Positions 19,916-27,235 of a stretch of DNA of 64,000 bases are shown piece after piece; position 1 is the first letter of the stretch, and every line of letters begins with the position of its first letter. Under the pieces are notes generated by a model. It was not told the DNA's origin. It saw only the letters and a list, made by a program, of their open reading frames with translations, and ran no database searches. The position numbers were made by a program, and so were the translations under genes. This DNA comes from Aquibacillus rhizosphaerae (GTDB taxonomy: Bacteria > Bacillota > Bacilli > Bacillales > Amphibacillaceae), in assembly GCF_030282825.1 (NCBI RefSeq), contig NZ_JASTZU010000062.1, forward strand, positions 1-64,000, in the 5' to 3' direction.

Positions 19916-21175
19916 TTAGCTGTTTTGAAATTGATTCATTATCTTATGTTTGGACTGTTTCCAAACCTGGCTGTATTTATGTTTTCTATTAAACTGTTTA
20001 AAATTGACTTTTTCAAACCAACTAAAAAATTCTAAAGAGAACTCAGGTAATTCACTTTTTTTGTACGTCATATAATTTTTAATATCACTATATTGATAGA
20101 TAGCTTGTGGAGTCATAGACTCTTTTTTCTCAATTTCATTTTTTATATTAGTTAGCGCTTCGGCATCAACTTCTTTAAAACCATGATTAGACGGCGTCAA
20201 ACCCTCTATTAACATAGATAGTATTGTTGTTGTACACGCTTCACAAGTAGAACAATTTAGGCCATCATCATTCTTACAACAAACACTTACCTTTAGTTTG
20301 GAATCATACTTTTTTATATAATAACTAATTAATGTTATTTTTTCATGTCTTGTTAAGACATACCCTTGATGTACTGTATTAAATGATGAACTCCCCCATT
20401 TTATATGACTATCTATCTCTGGATGTGACCCATAGGGATAAATGAAGGAAGGGTTTTGCGTTGCAGAATAGTATAATTTTGAAATCGAATGGTGATATGT
20501 AATTGGTGCTGCTAGTCCAATTATAGCTAAACCATGATGTACATGGGACCACCACTCTCCACCTACTGATGCTTTGTATGTGGAATTAAGTTTGTTTTCA
20601 TTTAAAGTCGTTCGAAAATTAGATTTTATTAAGTTAATTTCCGTATCCCGCTCTAATGCAAAATCGTTTAATTGATTGATACCATTCATCCAACCAGGGG
20701 AATTCTCTTCCTCTCCAGTTTCTAAAATTGTAATAAGTAAAGGTTTCTCATGTCTTCGTTGAATATAAGATGCAAGCGAAGCGATCCCACCATTAAAAAA
20801 GAGTGCCGACTTTGAAGACTCTTCTGAATAATGTTTTTCATTATTTACGATTAAATCAGGGTTTAAAATTCCTGTCCAAGTAAGATCTGGATACATATCT
20901 TCAAAAGACTTCCTTACTACTTCTAGGCACTTAAAAAACTGCAAATCTACTTGGTTACAATTGACTTCGCAGTCTGTAACTAAAGCAATTGGCCAGATAT
21001 TAGCTAAAAAAGGAATTAGCAGAAGACTTTCCGGTACACTTTCGATATTTAAGTTATATTCAGCTGTAAATAGTTCACCTTTAATATAATTGGCTACATC
21101 ACCTTGACAATGAAAATGGACTTTCAACTCACTGTTCTTTACGACTACTGTATCAACTGTTATTCTTGAACTCAT
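19916..21175 (-). CDS. Unassigned protein with PP-loop-like fold signature and Cys cluster
   Basis: 419 residues, cytoplasmic, no signal peptide. Near residue 127 it reads LFFNGGIASLASYI, which resembles the PP-loop SGGxDS of ATP-pyrophosphatases such as QueC, but the first Ser is Asn and the Asp is Ala. Near residues 300-316 it has CCKNDDGLNCSTCEACTTT, a C-x8-C-x2-C-x2-C cluster in the place where QueC-type proteins bind zinc. GGEWWSHVHHGLAII and YPYGSHPEID lie between them. I therefore infer a PP-loop relative that has lost or changed nucleotide chemistry. No partner genes are adjacent, and the transcript is monocistronic with its own terminator. The start at ATG 21175 lies close to GGGGGAAGG. 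AT content is high. Confidence 0.6.
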   Translation of the reverse strand: MSSRITVDTVVVKNSELKVHFHCQGDVANYIKGELFTAEYNLNIESVPESLLLIPFLANIWPIALVTDCEVNCNQVDLQFFKCLEVVRKSFEDMYPDLTWTGILNPDLIVNNEKHYSEESSKSALFFNGGIASLASYIQRRHEKPLLITILETGEEENSPGWMNGINQLNDFALERDTEINLIKSNFRTTLNENKLNSTYKASVGGEWWSHVHHGLAIIGLAAPITYHHSISKLYYSATQNPSFIYPYGSHPEIDSHIKWGSSSFNTVHQGYVLTRHEKITLISYYIKKYDSKLKVSVCCKNDDGLNCSTCEACTTTILSMLIEGLTPSNHGFKEVDAEALTNIKNEIEKKESMTPQAIYQYSDIKNYMTYKKSELPEFSLEFFSWFEKVNFKQFNRKHKYSQVWKQSKHKIMNQFQNS

Positions 21176-21447
21176 AATAAACCTTCCCCCTTATATTTAA
21201 TAATTACTTAATGTCATTTTGTAAAACTAATTTGTTACAGACTAACACTACGTTCTTTATAAAGAACCAATAGAACAAAAAAATAGACCTTTTTCAACAA
21301 AGATTTACACTATAATTATTATCATACTATTTTTCTATCGTGTTCGCAATAAAGAATTTAAGTGTTCACAAACATTCCACTCAATACTTATGCAAAAATA
21401 ACAAAGGTACATATTCATCAAAACCTAGTGAACGAATGGATAGTATA

Positions 21448-21671
21448 AGAACAAAAGCTAAGGGCGCCTTCGAAACAAGAAATAAACCTTGTTTCTGCGA
21501 TGTCTTTCTTTGTAGCATTCCTTTGTGCTCACCCTAGGGCAATTTAGACAAACATCTATGTGGTGCTCTTTACCACAAAGATGTTTGTCTCGGGTAGGCG
21601 CTGTAGCTGGACGTGGCACATGCTGGTAGTCAGTTATCCACAGGACACTAAATCTATAATTTCCTATGCTA
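21448..21671. repeat. Hairpin intergenic repeat (R family), copy 2
   Basis: The fullest copy with 26955-27158. It begins ACAAAAGCTAAGGGCGCCTT and contains an extra GAAACAAG...CTTGTTTC hairpin. The main hairpin has a perfect outer stem AGACAAACATCT/AGATGTTTGTCT and an inner stem GTGGT/ACCAC around GCTCTTT. Confidence 0.8.
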
Positions 21672-21680
21672 AAACAAAAA

Positions 21681-21713
21681 AAAGATTGAGTCACTATAAG
21701 TGGCTCAATCTTT
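21681..21713 (-). terminator. Terminator of the DUF4870-like gene
   Basis: AAAGATTGAGTCACT and AGTGGCTCAATCTTT arms, downstream of the stop at 21746. Confidence 0.85.
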
Positions 21714-21745
21714 CTCCTTTTTACAAAGTTGTAAACTTTCAGCTA

Positions 21746-22069
21746 CTACTTAATGAAATGAAAAATCAAAGGAATTCTGTACTTCTCTCCACCATAAGAT
21801 TTTACTGCGGCAACAATCGTAAAAATTGTCAAGAGAAGGCCTACAAGAGGTAAAAGGATAATGCCTATAAGTACAATAACCAAAATACCACTGACTGTTA
21901 AATAGATTGTATAAGAAATTAAAAAATTACAATATTCTTTTCCATGATAATCAATGAAATCTGATTCTTCTCTTTTCAAAAGCCAAATAATTAGTGGCCC
22001 AATAATCGGAAATGGAAAACTTAATAGATAAATTAAAAGTGCATAGAGTCTTTCGTCTTTATTACTGAT
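21746..22069 (-). CDS. DUF4870 family membrane protein with ATC in place of the start codon
   Basis: The 107-codon frame reads ISNKDERLYALLIYLLSFPF, PIIGPLIIWLLKREESDFID, YHGKEYCNFLISYTIYL and ends KYRIPLIFHFIK: a standard DUF4870 protein of three to four membrane helices, usual length about 105. A good ribosome site (AAAGGAGG) stands 9 bases before ATC at 22067-22069, and no ATG, GTG or TTG occurs before TTG 21979, which would remove the first helix. Either ATC is used as a rare initiator, the gene is silent, or the base is misread. Function of the family is unknown. Confidence 0.7.
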   Translation of the reverse strand: MSNKDERLYALLIYLLSFPFPIIGPLIIWLLKREESDFIDYHGKEYCNFLISYTIYLTVSGILVIVLIGIILLPLVGLLLTIFTIVAAVKSYGGEKYRIPLIFHFIK

Positions 22070-22228
22070 TTCTCTCTCCTCCTTTATTTATAGCATACAC
22101 GATTTATCACATTCATGAAACCAATTGGTGCACTCGATAAAATATAATGTACAACAATTCACTAAATATTATATTCTCACCTAGCTATAAAGATACTTTT
22201 TACAAATACATTTAAATACAATATCAAC

Positions 22229-22267
22229 AAAAACCCCATGGATATATATCAAGTCCATGAGGTTTTT
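22229..22267 (-). terminator. Terminator, probably of the isochorismatase-like gene
   Basis: AAAAACCCCATGGA pairs with TCCATGAGGTTTTT. It lies 170 bases below the stop at 22434. A second inverted repeat (AATCACGA...TCGTGATT followed by T-tract) at about 22377-22418 faces the plus strand. The rest of 22070-22433 holds nothing else I can support. Confidence 0.65.
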
Positions 22268-22433
22268 AACAATAATTACCGAATTTTATTGTTGTACTTT
22301 CTTACTTACTATACCTCACGTCAGCACTACTACCTTTAAAGAAGTAAACAGCAGTAAACATTTGCTACGATTCACTAATCACGAGTTTGATTTTAAAAAA
22401 ACATTCGTGATTTTTTTCACAAGTGATCCGACA

Positions 22434-23045
22434 CTAAATAACCAATACTAACATTTCATGTAACATCTGTTTCACTGATATAACACTACCAAATGCAAGT
22501 TCAAAATTAGCAAGTGCTCCTTGTTCTTGCTCGAAAGTATAAGACGCAGTAGCTTCTTTCGGAACAAATACTTGATATTCTCTATAAAAGGCATCTCTAA
22601 TAGTTGATTCTACACATAGATTTGTAGCAACACCAGTAACTACAAGTGTCTCTACACCTAACTCGCGTAGTAATTCATCTAGTTGTGTATGATAAAAAGC
22701 ACTAAAACGTGATTTTTCTATAATATAATCTCCATCTTCTGGTTTCAATTCATCAATTATTTCAGAATCCCAGCTATTTTCCACATATTGTTTGAGCTCC
22801 ATGTTTGGAGAAAATACCTTTGCGATTAAGTCTGGGTCCTCTTTATCTTTATGTTGAATGTAAATAATTGGACACCTTTGTACTTGAAAGGCCTCTTTAA
22901 GCTGTCTAATTGAGTCGACTGCAAATGAAGTTCTAGAAGTATCAAGACCCAATTTTGATAAGGATCCTTCAGGATGAACAAATGCATTTTGCATGTTTAT
23001 AATTAATAACGCACTATTTTCTTTCTCGAAATTTAAATCATCCAT
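22434..23045 (-). CDS. Isochorismatase-like cysteine hydrolase, catalytic Asp replaced by Asn
   Basis: 203 residues from ATG 23045, chosen for its TAGGAGG site; an upstream frame to 23105 lacks one. The family hydrolyses amides or vinyl ethers with an Asp-Lys-Cys triad. The lysine (IIEKSRFSAFYHT) and the nucleophile with its cis-peptide (VVTGVATNLCVESTIRDA) are in place. The first motif reads LLIINMQNAF where most members read LLIIDMQNDF, so the triad Asp is Asn17. It could be a nicotinamidase-like or other amidase with lowered or altered activity. It is a single gene with no pathway neighbours. Confidence 0.85.
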   Translation of the reverse strand: MDDLNFEKENSALLIINMQNAFVHPEGSLSKLGLDTSRTSFAVDSIRQLKEAFQVQRCPIIYIQHKDKEDPDLIAKVFSPNMELKQYVENSWDSEIIDELKPEDGDYIIEKSRFSAFYHTQLDELLRELGVETLVVTGVATNLCVESTIRDAFYREYQVFVPKEATASYTFEQEQGALANFELAFGSVISVKQMLHEMLVLVI

Positions 23046-23305
23046 AAAATAACCTCCTAAATACTTATTGTTTGTTAAGTATACTACTTGTTCAGTACTA
23101 AACATACACCATCACTAAAAAGTTCGGATAATTGTCATTTTTTTGTGAATAGAAGGTGAATTAGAAAAGACTTTGCAAGATTACTTGTTTCCATTTGATG
23201 TGCCTCAATTACTCTGTTAATCATTAAAACTACAGTAATATATAACCATTAATTATAATAGAATATACTAATATTATATTAATCAACTAAACAGGGGGAC
23301 GAATT

Positions 23306-23422
23306 ATGAAAGGAATATTGTTGGGTGCTTTCCTTGGAAGTATTGTTGGTGTCTCCGTCATTTGTTTCTTAACAATCGTAAAAAAAGAACGTGAAATCTA
23401 CATATATAGTGAAAAGTATTAG
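23306..23422 (+). CDS. 38-residue single-span membrane protein (DUF3789-like)
   Basis: MKGILLGAFLGSIVGVSVIC begins a small protein with one glycine-rich membrane helix and a charged tail ending EREIYIYSEKY. CAGGGGGAC stands 7 bases before the ATG and a strong terminator follows at once, so this looks like a real free-standing short gene. The pattern resembles the very short DUF3789 proteins. The function is unknown. Confidence 0.65.
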   Translation: MKGILLGAFLGSIVGVSVICFLTIVKKEREIYIYSEKY

Positions 23423-23429
23423 TTAAATA

Positions 23430-23455
23430 GCACCCTTAAGGGTGTTTTTCTTTTA
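23430..23455 (+). terminator. Terminator of the 38-residue gene
   Basis: GCACCCTT/AAGGGTG hairpin followed by TTTTTCTTTT, eight bases after the stop. Confidence 0.9.
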
Positions 23456-23499
23456 TGTGTTTTCGTAAACATTATTGCTTTGCAACTGACGCACTTGAT

Positions 23500-23745
23500 A
23501 GAAAGTGAGCAATAGAGCACTGGCCTCGCTCCTCAAGCAAAATTGGCTCCCATTCCGCAGGCACGGCTTCAGCTAACTCAGAATAAAACCGCTTCTGAGT
23601 GGATCTTCAGCTCGTGGGACTGCGATTACTCGCCCCACCCTAAAACATTCGCTGTTCCCGCAGGACAAGGAATGCTTCGGCAGTAATACATCGCACGAAG
23701 AAAATCGATTTGTATTTTCGAGGAGTGTCGCCAATTTAACTTGAT
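23500..23745. repeat. Bacillaceae GC-rich intergenic repeat, family B copy 2 (inverted)
   Basis: Contains CAGCTCGTGGGACTGCGATT, ACTCGCCCCACC and CGCTGTTCCCGCAGGA, the reverse complement of the element at 61-186. It ends in a segment (ACGAAGAAAATCG, TTTTCGAGGAGTGTC) that matches the start of the family C copies. No gene is present between 23460 and 24317. Confidence 0.7.
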
Positions 23746-23854
23746 ACGCTGAAAAACAGCATCTATTGAATAATCTTTCTTATGATTGTAAAGTTTTTTA
23801 ATATGTTCCGTTACAGTTGCATTTAACCAAGGCCCAACTACCTCTCACTTGGAA

Positions 23855-24060
23855 AGAAAACGATACTAAGCGCAGGGAAAATACGAGACTCCTCGAAAAT
23901 AAAGAGCCATTTTCTTCGTGTGGGGTAAATTCATGGATGTCATTTCAATGTCCTATGGGAAAGGAACAGTCTGAAGTCCCCACAGTGAGCGGTCTTTGCG
24001 AGCGAGGAGACTGAAGCGTTCCCCTCGGAAAGGGAGTATTTTCCGTAGCGTTGGTCTGAG
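23855..24060. repeat. Bacillaceae GC-rich intergenic repeat, family C copy 1
   Basis: ACTCCTCGAAAATAAAGAGC, TTTTCTTCGTGTGGGG, CGAGCGAGGAGACTGAAGCG and CCTCGGAAAGGGAGTATTT resemble the well-known Bacillaceae repeat with GAGGAGGCT and GCGGAAAGCGAA blocks. It is followed by about 250 bases (24061-24317) with no feature I can support. Confidence 0.6.
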
Positions 24061-24317
24061 CATTCATCATAAATAGAACGAAAGGAAGTAACTATAAAGT
24101 TAATGCGGACTTTATATATTATCCGTCATAAACAACAAACTTTTAGAAAACAGCATTCTTTTAATAAAAGGTCCTTTTTGAAAGTCTTCTTACTATTTTT
24201 ATATTGAAGTCGATAAAGGAGGCTCACTGCCCCCGTATTTTCTGAAGCTAGTAAACCCACCAATCATCATCTAAAGTTACGTCTTTTTCCACAGTCAATA
24301 CTGAGCAAAGAACAATA

Positions 24318-25229
24318 CTAAAATGTTGCGACGATAATCATCATCACTAACATAATCATTAAATAATTTAAGGAAAAAATGAACATCCTATTTGCCCATT
24401 TTAAATCATCTTTTGTAAAAAATCCCCTTATTGCAACCATTAACCAGCCGATATTTAACAATGTAGCTACAATCAGGAAAGGTACACCTAATGAACCTAG
24501 AAAGAAAGGTAGTGGAAATAGGCATAAAATGTATAGTAACATGTGACGCTTCGTTACCTGGAAACCTTGTACTACCGGGAGCATAGCAACCTTAGCCGCT
24601 TTATATTCGTCATGCTTTTTCATTGCTATCGCAAATGTATGAGGCATTTGCCATATAAATAATAAAAGAAAAAGTGTAATCGGAACAATATGAGTAACGG
24701 GCGCAATTGCCGCCCAGCCAATTAATGGCGTAACAGCACCAGATAAACTTCCAATTAATGTATTAGAAGCATATCTTCGTTTTGACCACATCGTATACAA
24801 AAAAACATAGGTAACCCAACCAATTAAAGCATATAATCCAGCTTCCAAAGAAACAAACAGTAGTAGGATAAACCCAACAACACTAAAAGAAACTCCCATT
24901 AAAAAAACCAGTTGAAGAGAAATAGTGCCTGTTACTGTTGGGCGATTTTGTGTTCGTTTCATCACTGAATCTATATCAACATCGTACCAATTATTTAAAA
25001 GAAGAGCTCCAGCCATAATGCACGTACTTCCAATGATGGTTAACAGAAATACCTGCCAATAATCCATAAAAGAAGTATTAGTAAAATAAAGAGCTAACCA
25101 AAATCCAGCAAAGACTGGAAGAACATTAGAGATTAATACAACTGCTTTAAAAAGCGCTTTTAAGTCAGCGATTATAGATGTATTTTTTTGATTTGACTTT
25201 ACTGTTGTATTTGCTAAAAATCGCTTCAC
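24318..25229 (-). CDS. ctaB: Protoheme IX farnesyltransferase (heme O synthase)
   Basis: 303 residues from GTG 25229, chosen for GAGGTGGG upstream; the open frame runs further to 25298 without a ribosome site. UbiA-superfamily membrane prenyltransferase with about nine helices. The prenyl-diphosphate site is the N-x3-D-x3-D motif in LNNWYDVDIDSVMKRT, and a second acidic motif region is near KKHDEYKAAKVAMLP. It attaches farnesyl to heme B to give heme O for a heme-copper oxidase. It is unlinked here to ctaA or to the cytochrome oxidase genes with which ctaB usually sits, so it may be a second copy. Confidence 0.93.
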   Translation of the reverse strand: MKRFLANTTVKSNQKNTSIIADLKALFKAVVLISNVLPVFAGFWLALYFTNTSFMDYWQVFLLTIIGSTCIMAGALLLNNWYDVDIDSVMKRTQNRPTVTGTISLQLVFLMGVSFSVVGFILLLFVSLEAGLYALIGWVTYVFLYTMWSKRRYASNTLIGSLSGAVTPLIGWAAIAPVTHIVPITLFLLLFIWQMPHTFAIAMKKHDEYKAAKVAMLPVVQGFQVTKRHMLLYILCLFPLPFFLGSLGVPFLIVATLLNIGWLMVAIRGFFTKDDLKWANRMFIFSLNYLMIMLVMMIIVATF

Positions 25230-25325
25230 TATTGCCCACCTCAAACTGATTTTTTCCAAGCGGATATAAAATCCTATTAAAAATGATAGCTCTAACATCT
25301 CATTAATTTTAGCAGATAATAAAAA

Positions 25326-25356
25326 AGCAGACTAGTTATTTATATACTAGTCTGCT
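25326..25356 (-). terminator. Terminator of the methionine-synthase-like gene
   Basis: AGCAGACTAGT and ACTAGTCTGCT arms, followed on the minus strand by TTTTTTATT. Confidence 0.85.
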
Positions 25357-25415
25357 CTCTTCATGTACTAACGCAAATTTTTGGTACATACTGTACAACG
25401 TTCGTTTTGTTTTTT

Positions 25416-26519
25416 TTACCAGATTTCGTTAGCTATATCAACAATAAATCTTAGCTTTTCCCATTGTTGTTCTTCGGTTAACTTATTACCATGGTGTGTC
25501 GATGCAAAGCCACATTGTGGGCTAAGGCACAATTGGTCAAGTGGTACATATTTTGAAGCTTCTTTAACACGAGCTATTATTTCCTGTCTGTCTTCTAATT
25601 CTCCAGTTTTTGATGTAACTACGCCTAAAATTACTCGGGCACCACCCTGAGGTATATATTCTAACGGTTTAAAGGTACCTGAACGTTCATCGTCATATTC
25701 CAGGAAAAATCCATCAACTTCCTCTTTTGCTAAAAGCGTTGGAGCAATAATGTCATAACTTCCTTCAAACGCCCAGTTGGATCGATAATTCCCACGACAC
25801 AAATGTGTAGTTATGACTAAATCTTCCGGCTTACCTTCAAGCACACCATTAACAACTCGTAGTGCTAAATCGATTAAATCTTCTCTAGAGTATTTACCAT
25901 CATTAAATGGAATGTCAGGTGCAGAAAGGCCAGCTATATAAACGTCATCAAATTGCAAATACCTTACACCCACATCATAAAATGCTTTTAATGCATCACG
26001 ATAAGCCTGAATAACATCCTTCGCATAATCTTCTATATCTGGATAAATAGTTTCATCACGAATCCCAACATTAAACAATTGGTTTGGACTAGGAATCGTT
26101 AGTTTAGCTACTGCTCGTCCATCGACAATTTCATTGAATTCAATAAAATCTTTAATGAATGGATGATCTGGATTAAAAGATACTTTACCCGTATTATGGA
26201 CATTATATCTTTCTGTTTCTTCATCGCCACTAAAGATATAACCTACTTCAGGTACATATCCTTCTATTCCATTTAAGTGCTCTAGAAAATCTGTGTGCCA
26301 GAATCTACGTCTGAATTCACCATCTGTTACTAATTGTAATCCTACTTCAATTTGTTTATCAACAATATGTTTAATTTCTTTCGTTTCTACTTCCCGTAAT
26401 TCAGCAGCTGAAATCGTGCCTTCTTTAAAATCTTTTCTCGCTTTATGAAGACTATCCGGTCTTAACAAACTTCCTACATGATCTGCTCTAAATGGTGCTG
26501 CTTTTGCTTCAATTGTCAT
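25416..26519 (-). CDS. Cobalamin-independent methionine-synthase-like protein (YxjG/YxjH type)
   Basis: 367 residues, matching only the C-terminal catalytic barrel of MetE, as in B. subtilis YxjG and YxjH. The N-terminus has FRADHVGSLLRPDSL. Likely ligands of the catalytic zinc occur in VITTHLCRGNYRS (H-x-C), in the glutamate of FLEYDDERSG and in LSPQCGFAS (C). The natural methyl donor of the short form is unsettled, but the SAM-I riboswitch directly upstream shows it belongs to the methionine/SAM regulon. The start at ATG 26519 has AAAGAAGG. Confidence 0.9.
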   Translation of the reverse strand: MTIEAKAAPFRADHVGSLLRPDSLHKARKDFKEGTISAAELREVETKEIKHIVDKQIEVGLQLVTDGEFRRRFWHTDFLEHLNGIEGYVPEVGYIFSGDEETERYNVHNTGKVSFNPDHPFIKDFIEFNEIVDGRAVAKLTIPSPNQLFNVGIRDETIYPDIEDYAKDVIQAYRDALKAFYDVGVRYLQFDDVYIAGLSAPDIPFNDGKYSREDLIDLALRVVNGVLEGKPEDLVITTHLCRGNYRSNWAFEGSYDIIAPTLLAKEEVDGFFLEYDDERSGTFKPLEYIPQGGARVILGVVTSKTGELEDRQEIIARVKEASKYVPLDQLCLSPQCGFASTHHGNKLTEEQQWEKLRFIVDIANEIW

Positions 26520-26660
26520 TACTAATTCCTTCTTTCCTTTAATAATTTAGTTTATTTTTTCCAAAAATCCTTCAACCTAGCGCTTAACTATCATTTAAAA
26601 ATGAAGAAAAACAATCCCCCTCTAAGCAAAGTGTGACCTAAGATTTTTCATAACCAACAA

Positions 26661-26812
26661 ATAAAACCCCTTCTTTTAAACAAGAAGAGGTTTTGGCATT
26701 AATGCTATTATCTCTTCTCATCTTCTAGCTTACGCTACTGGAATTAGCACAGTACTTAATAGTCTGTTGCTGAGGCATCAAAGGGCCAGTCCCTCCACCT
26801 CTCTAGATAAGA
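26661..26812 (-). promoter_or_regulatory. SAM-I (S-box) riboswitch with terminator
   Basis: The minus strand reads CTTATCTAGAGAGGTGGAGG then GACTGGCCCTTTGATGCCTC, AGCAAC, GTGCTAATTCCAG and a closing GATGAGAAG: the conserved S-box core in order (aptamer about 26711-26812). It is followed by the terminator AAAACCTCTTCTTG/AAGAAGGGGTTTT at 26663-26695. When SAM is plentiful the terminator should form and stop transcription into the methionine-synthase-like gene at 26519. Confidence 0.95.
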
Positions 26813-26954
26813 AAGTTTTGTATTTTATTGTCGTTTTATTATTTATTACTCTACATGTATCATTATCTATTGTCAATGGATAATTTAAAATATTTTGAAA
26901 ATAAAGTTATTTATTAAAAATATGCTTGACAAAACTTAAAAAAAAGCCTTAATA

Positions 26955-27158
26955 AGAACAAAAGCTCAGGGCGCCTTCGAAACAAGAAAAAAACCTTGTT
27001 TCTGCGATGTCTTTCTTTGTAGCATTCCTTTGTGCTCACCCTAGGGCAATTAAGACGAACATCTATGTGGTGCTCTTTACCACAAAGATGTTTGACTCGG
27101 GTAGGCGCTGTAGCTGGACGTGGCACATGCAATAGTCAGTCTATAATTTCCTATGCTA
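26955..27158. repeat. Hairpin intergenic repeat (R family), copy 3
   Basis: Full copy beginning ACAAAAGCTCAGGGCGCCTT, with the GAAACAAG...CTTGTTTC hairpin, the AACATCT...AGATGTT hairpin, and the TAGGCGCTGTAGCTGGACGT block. The SAGTTATCCACAGG segment seen in copies 1, 2 and 5 is deleted here. Confidence 0.8.
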
Positions 27159-27167
27159 GTACAAAGC

Positions 27168-27198
27168 AAGAGGCTCTGATGACCTCTTGCTTTAAATA
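27168..27198 (-). terminator. Likely terminator of the large surface protein gene
   Basis: AAAGCAAGAGG and CCTCTTGCTTT arms below the stop at 27236. The T-run is short on both strands, so strength is uncertain. Confidence 0.55.
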
Positions 27199-27235
27199 TA
27201 GCATGTTCATCTCCTAAAAGAGACTGTTTTTTACT

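Noticed and set aside
21560-21853. 97-codon frame through R-family repeat copy 2
   Set aside because: Runs across the hairpin repeat and a terminator. Similar frames appear in other copies only because the repeat is shared.
23817-24014. 65-codon frame in the family C repeat
   Set aside because: Repeat sequence, not conserved as protein between copies.
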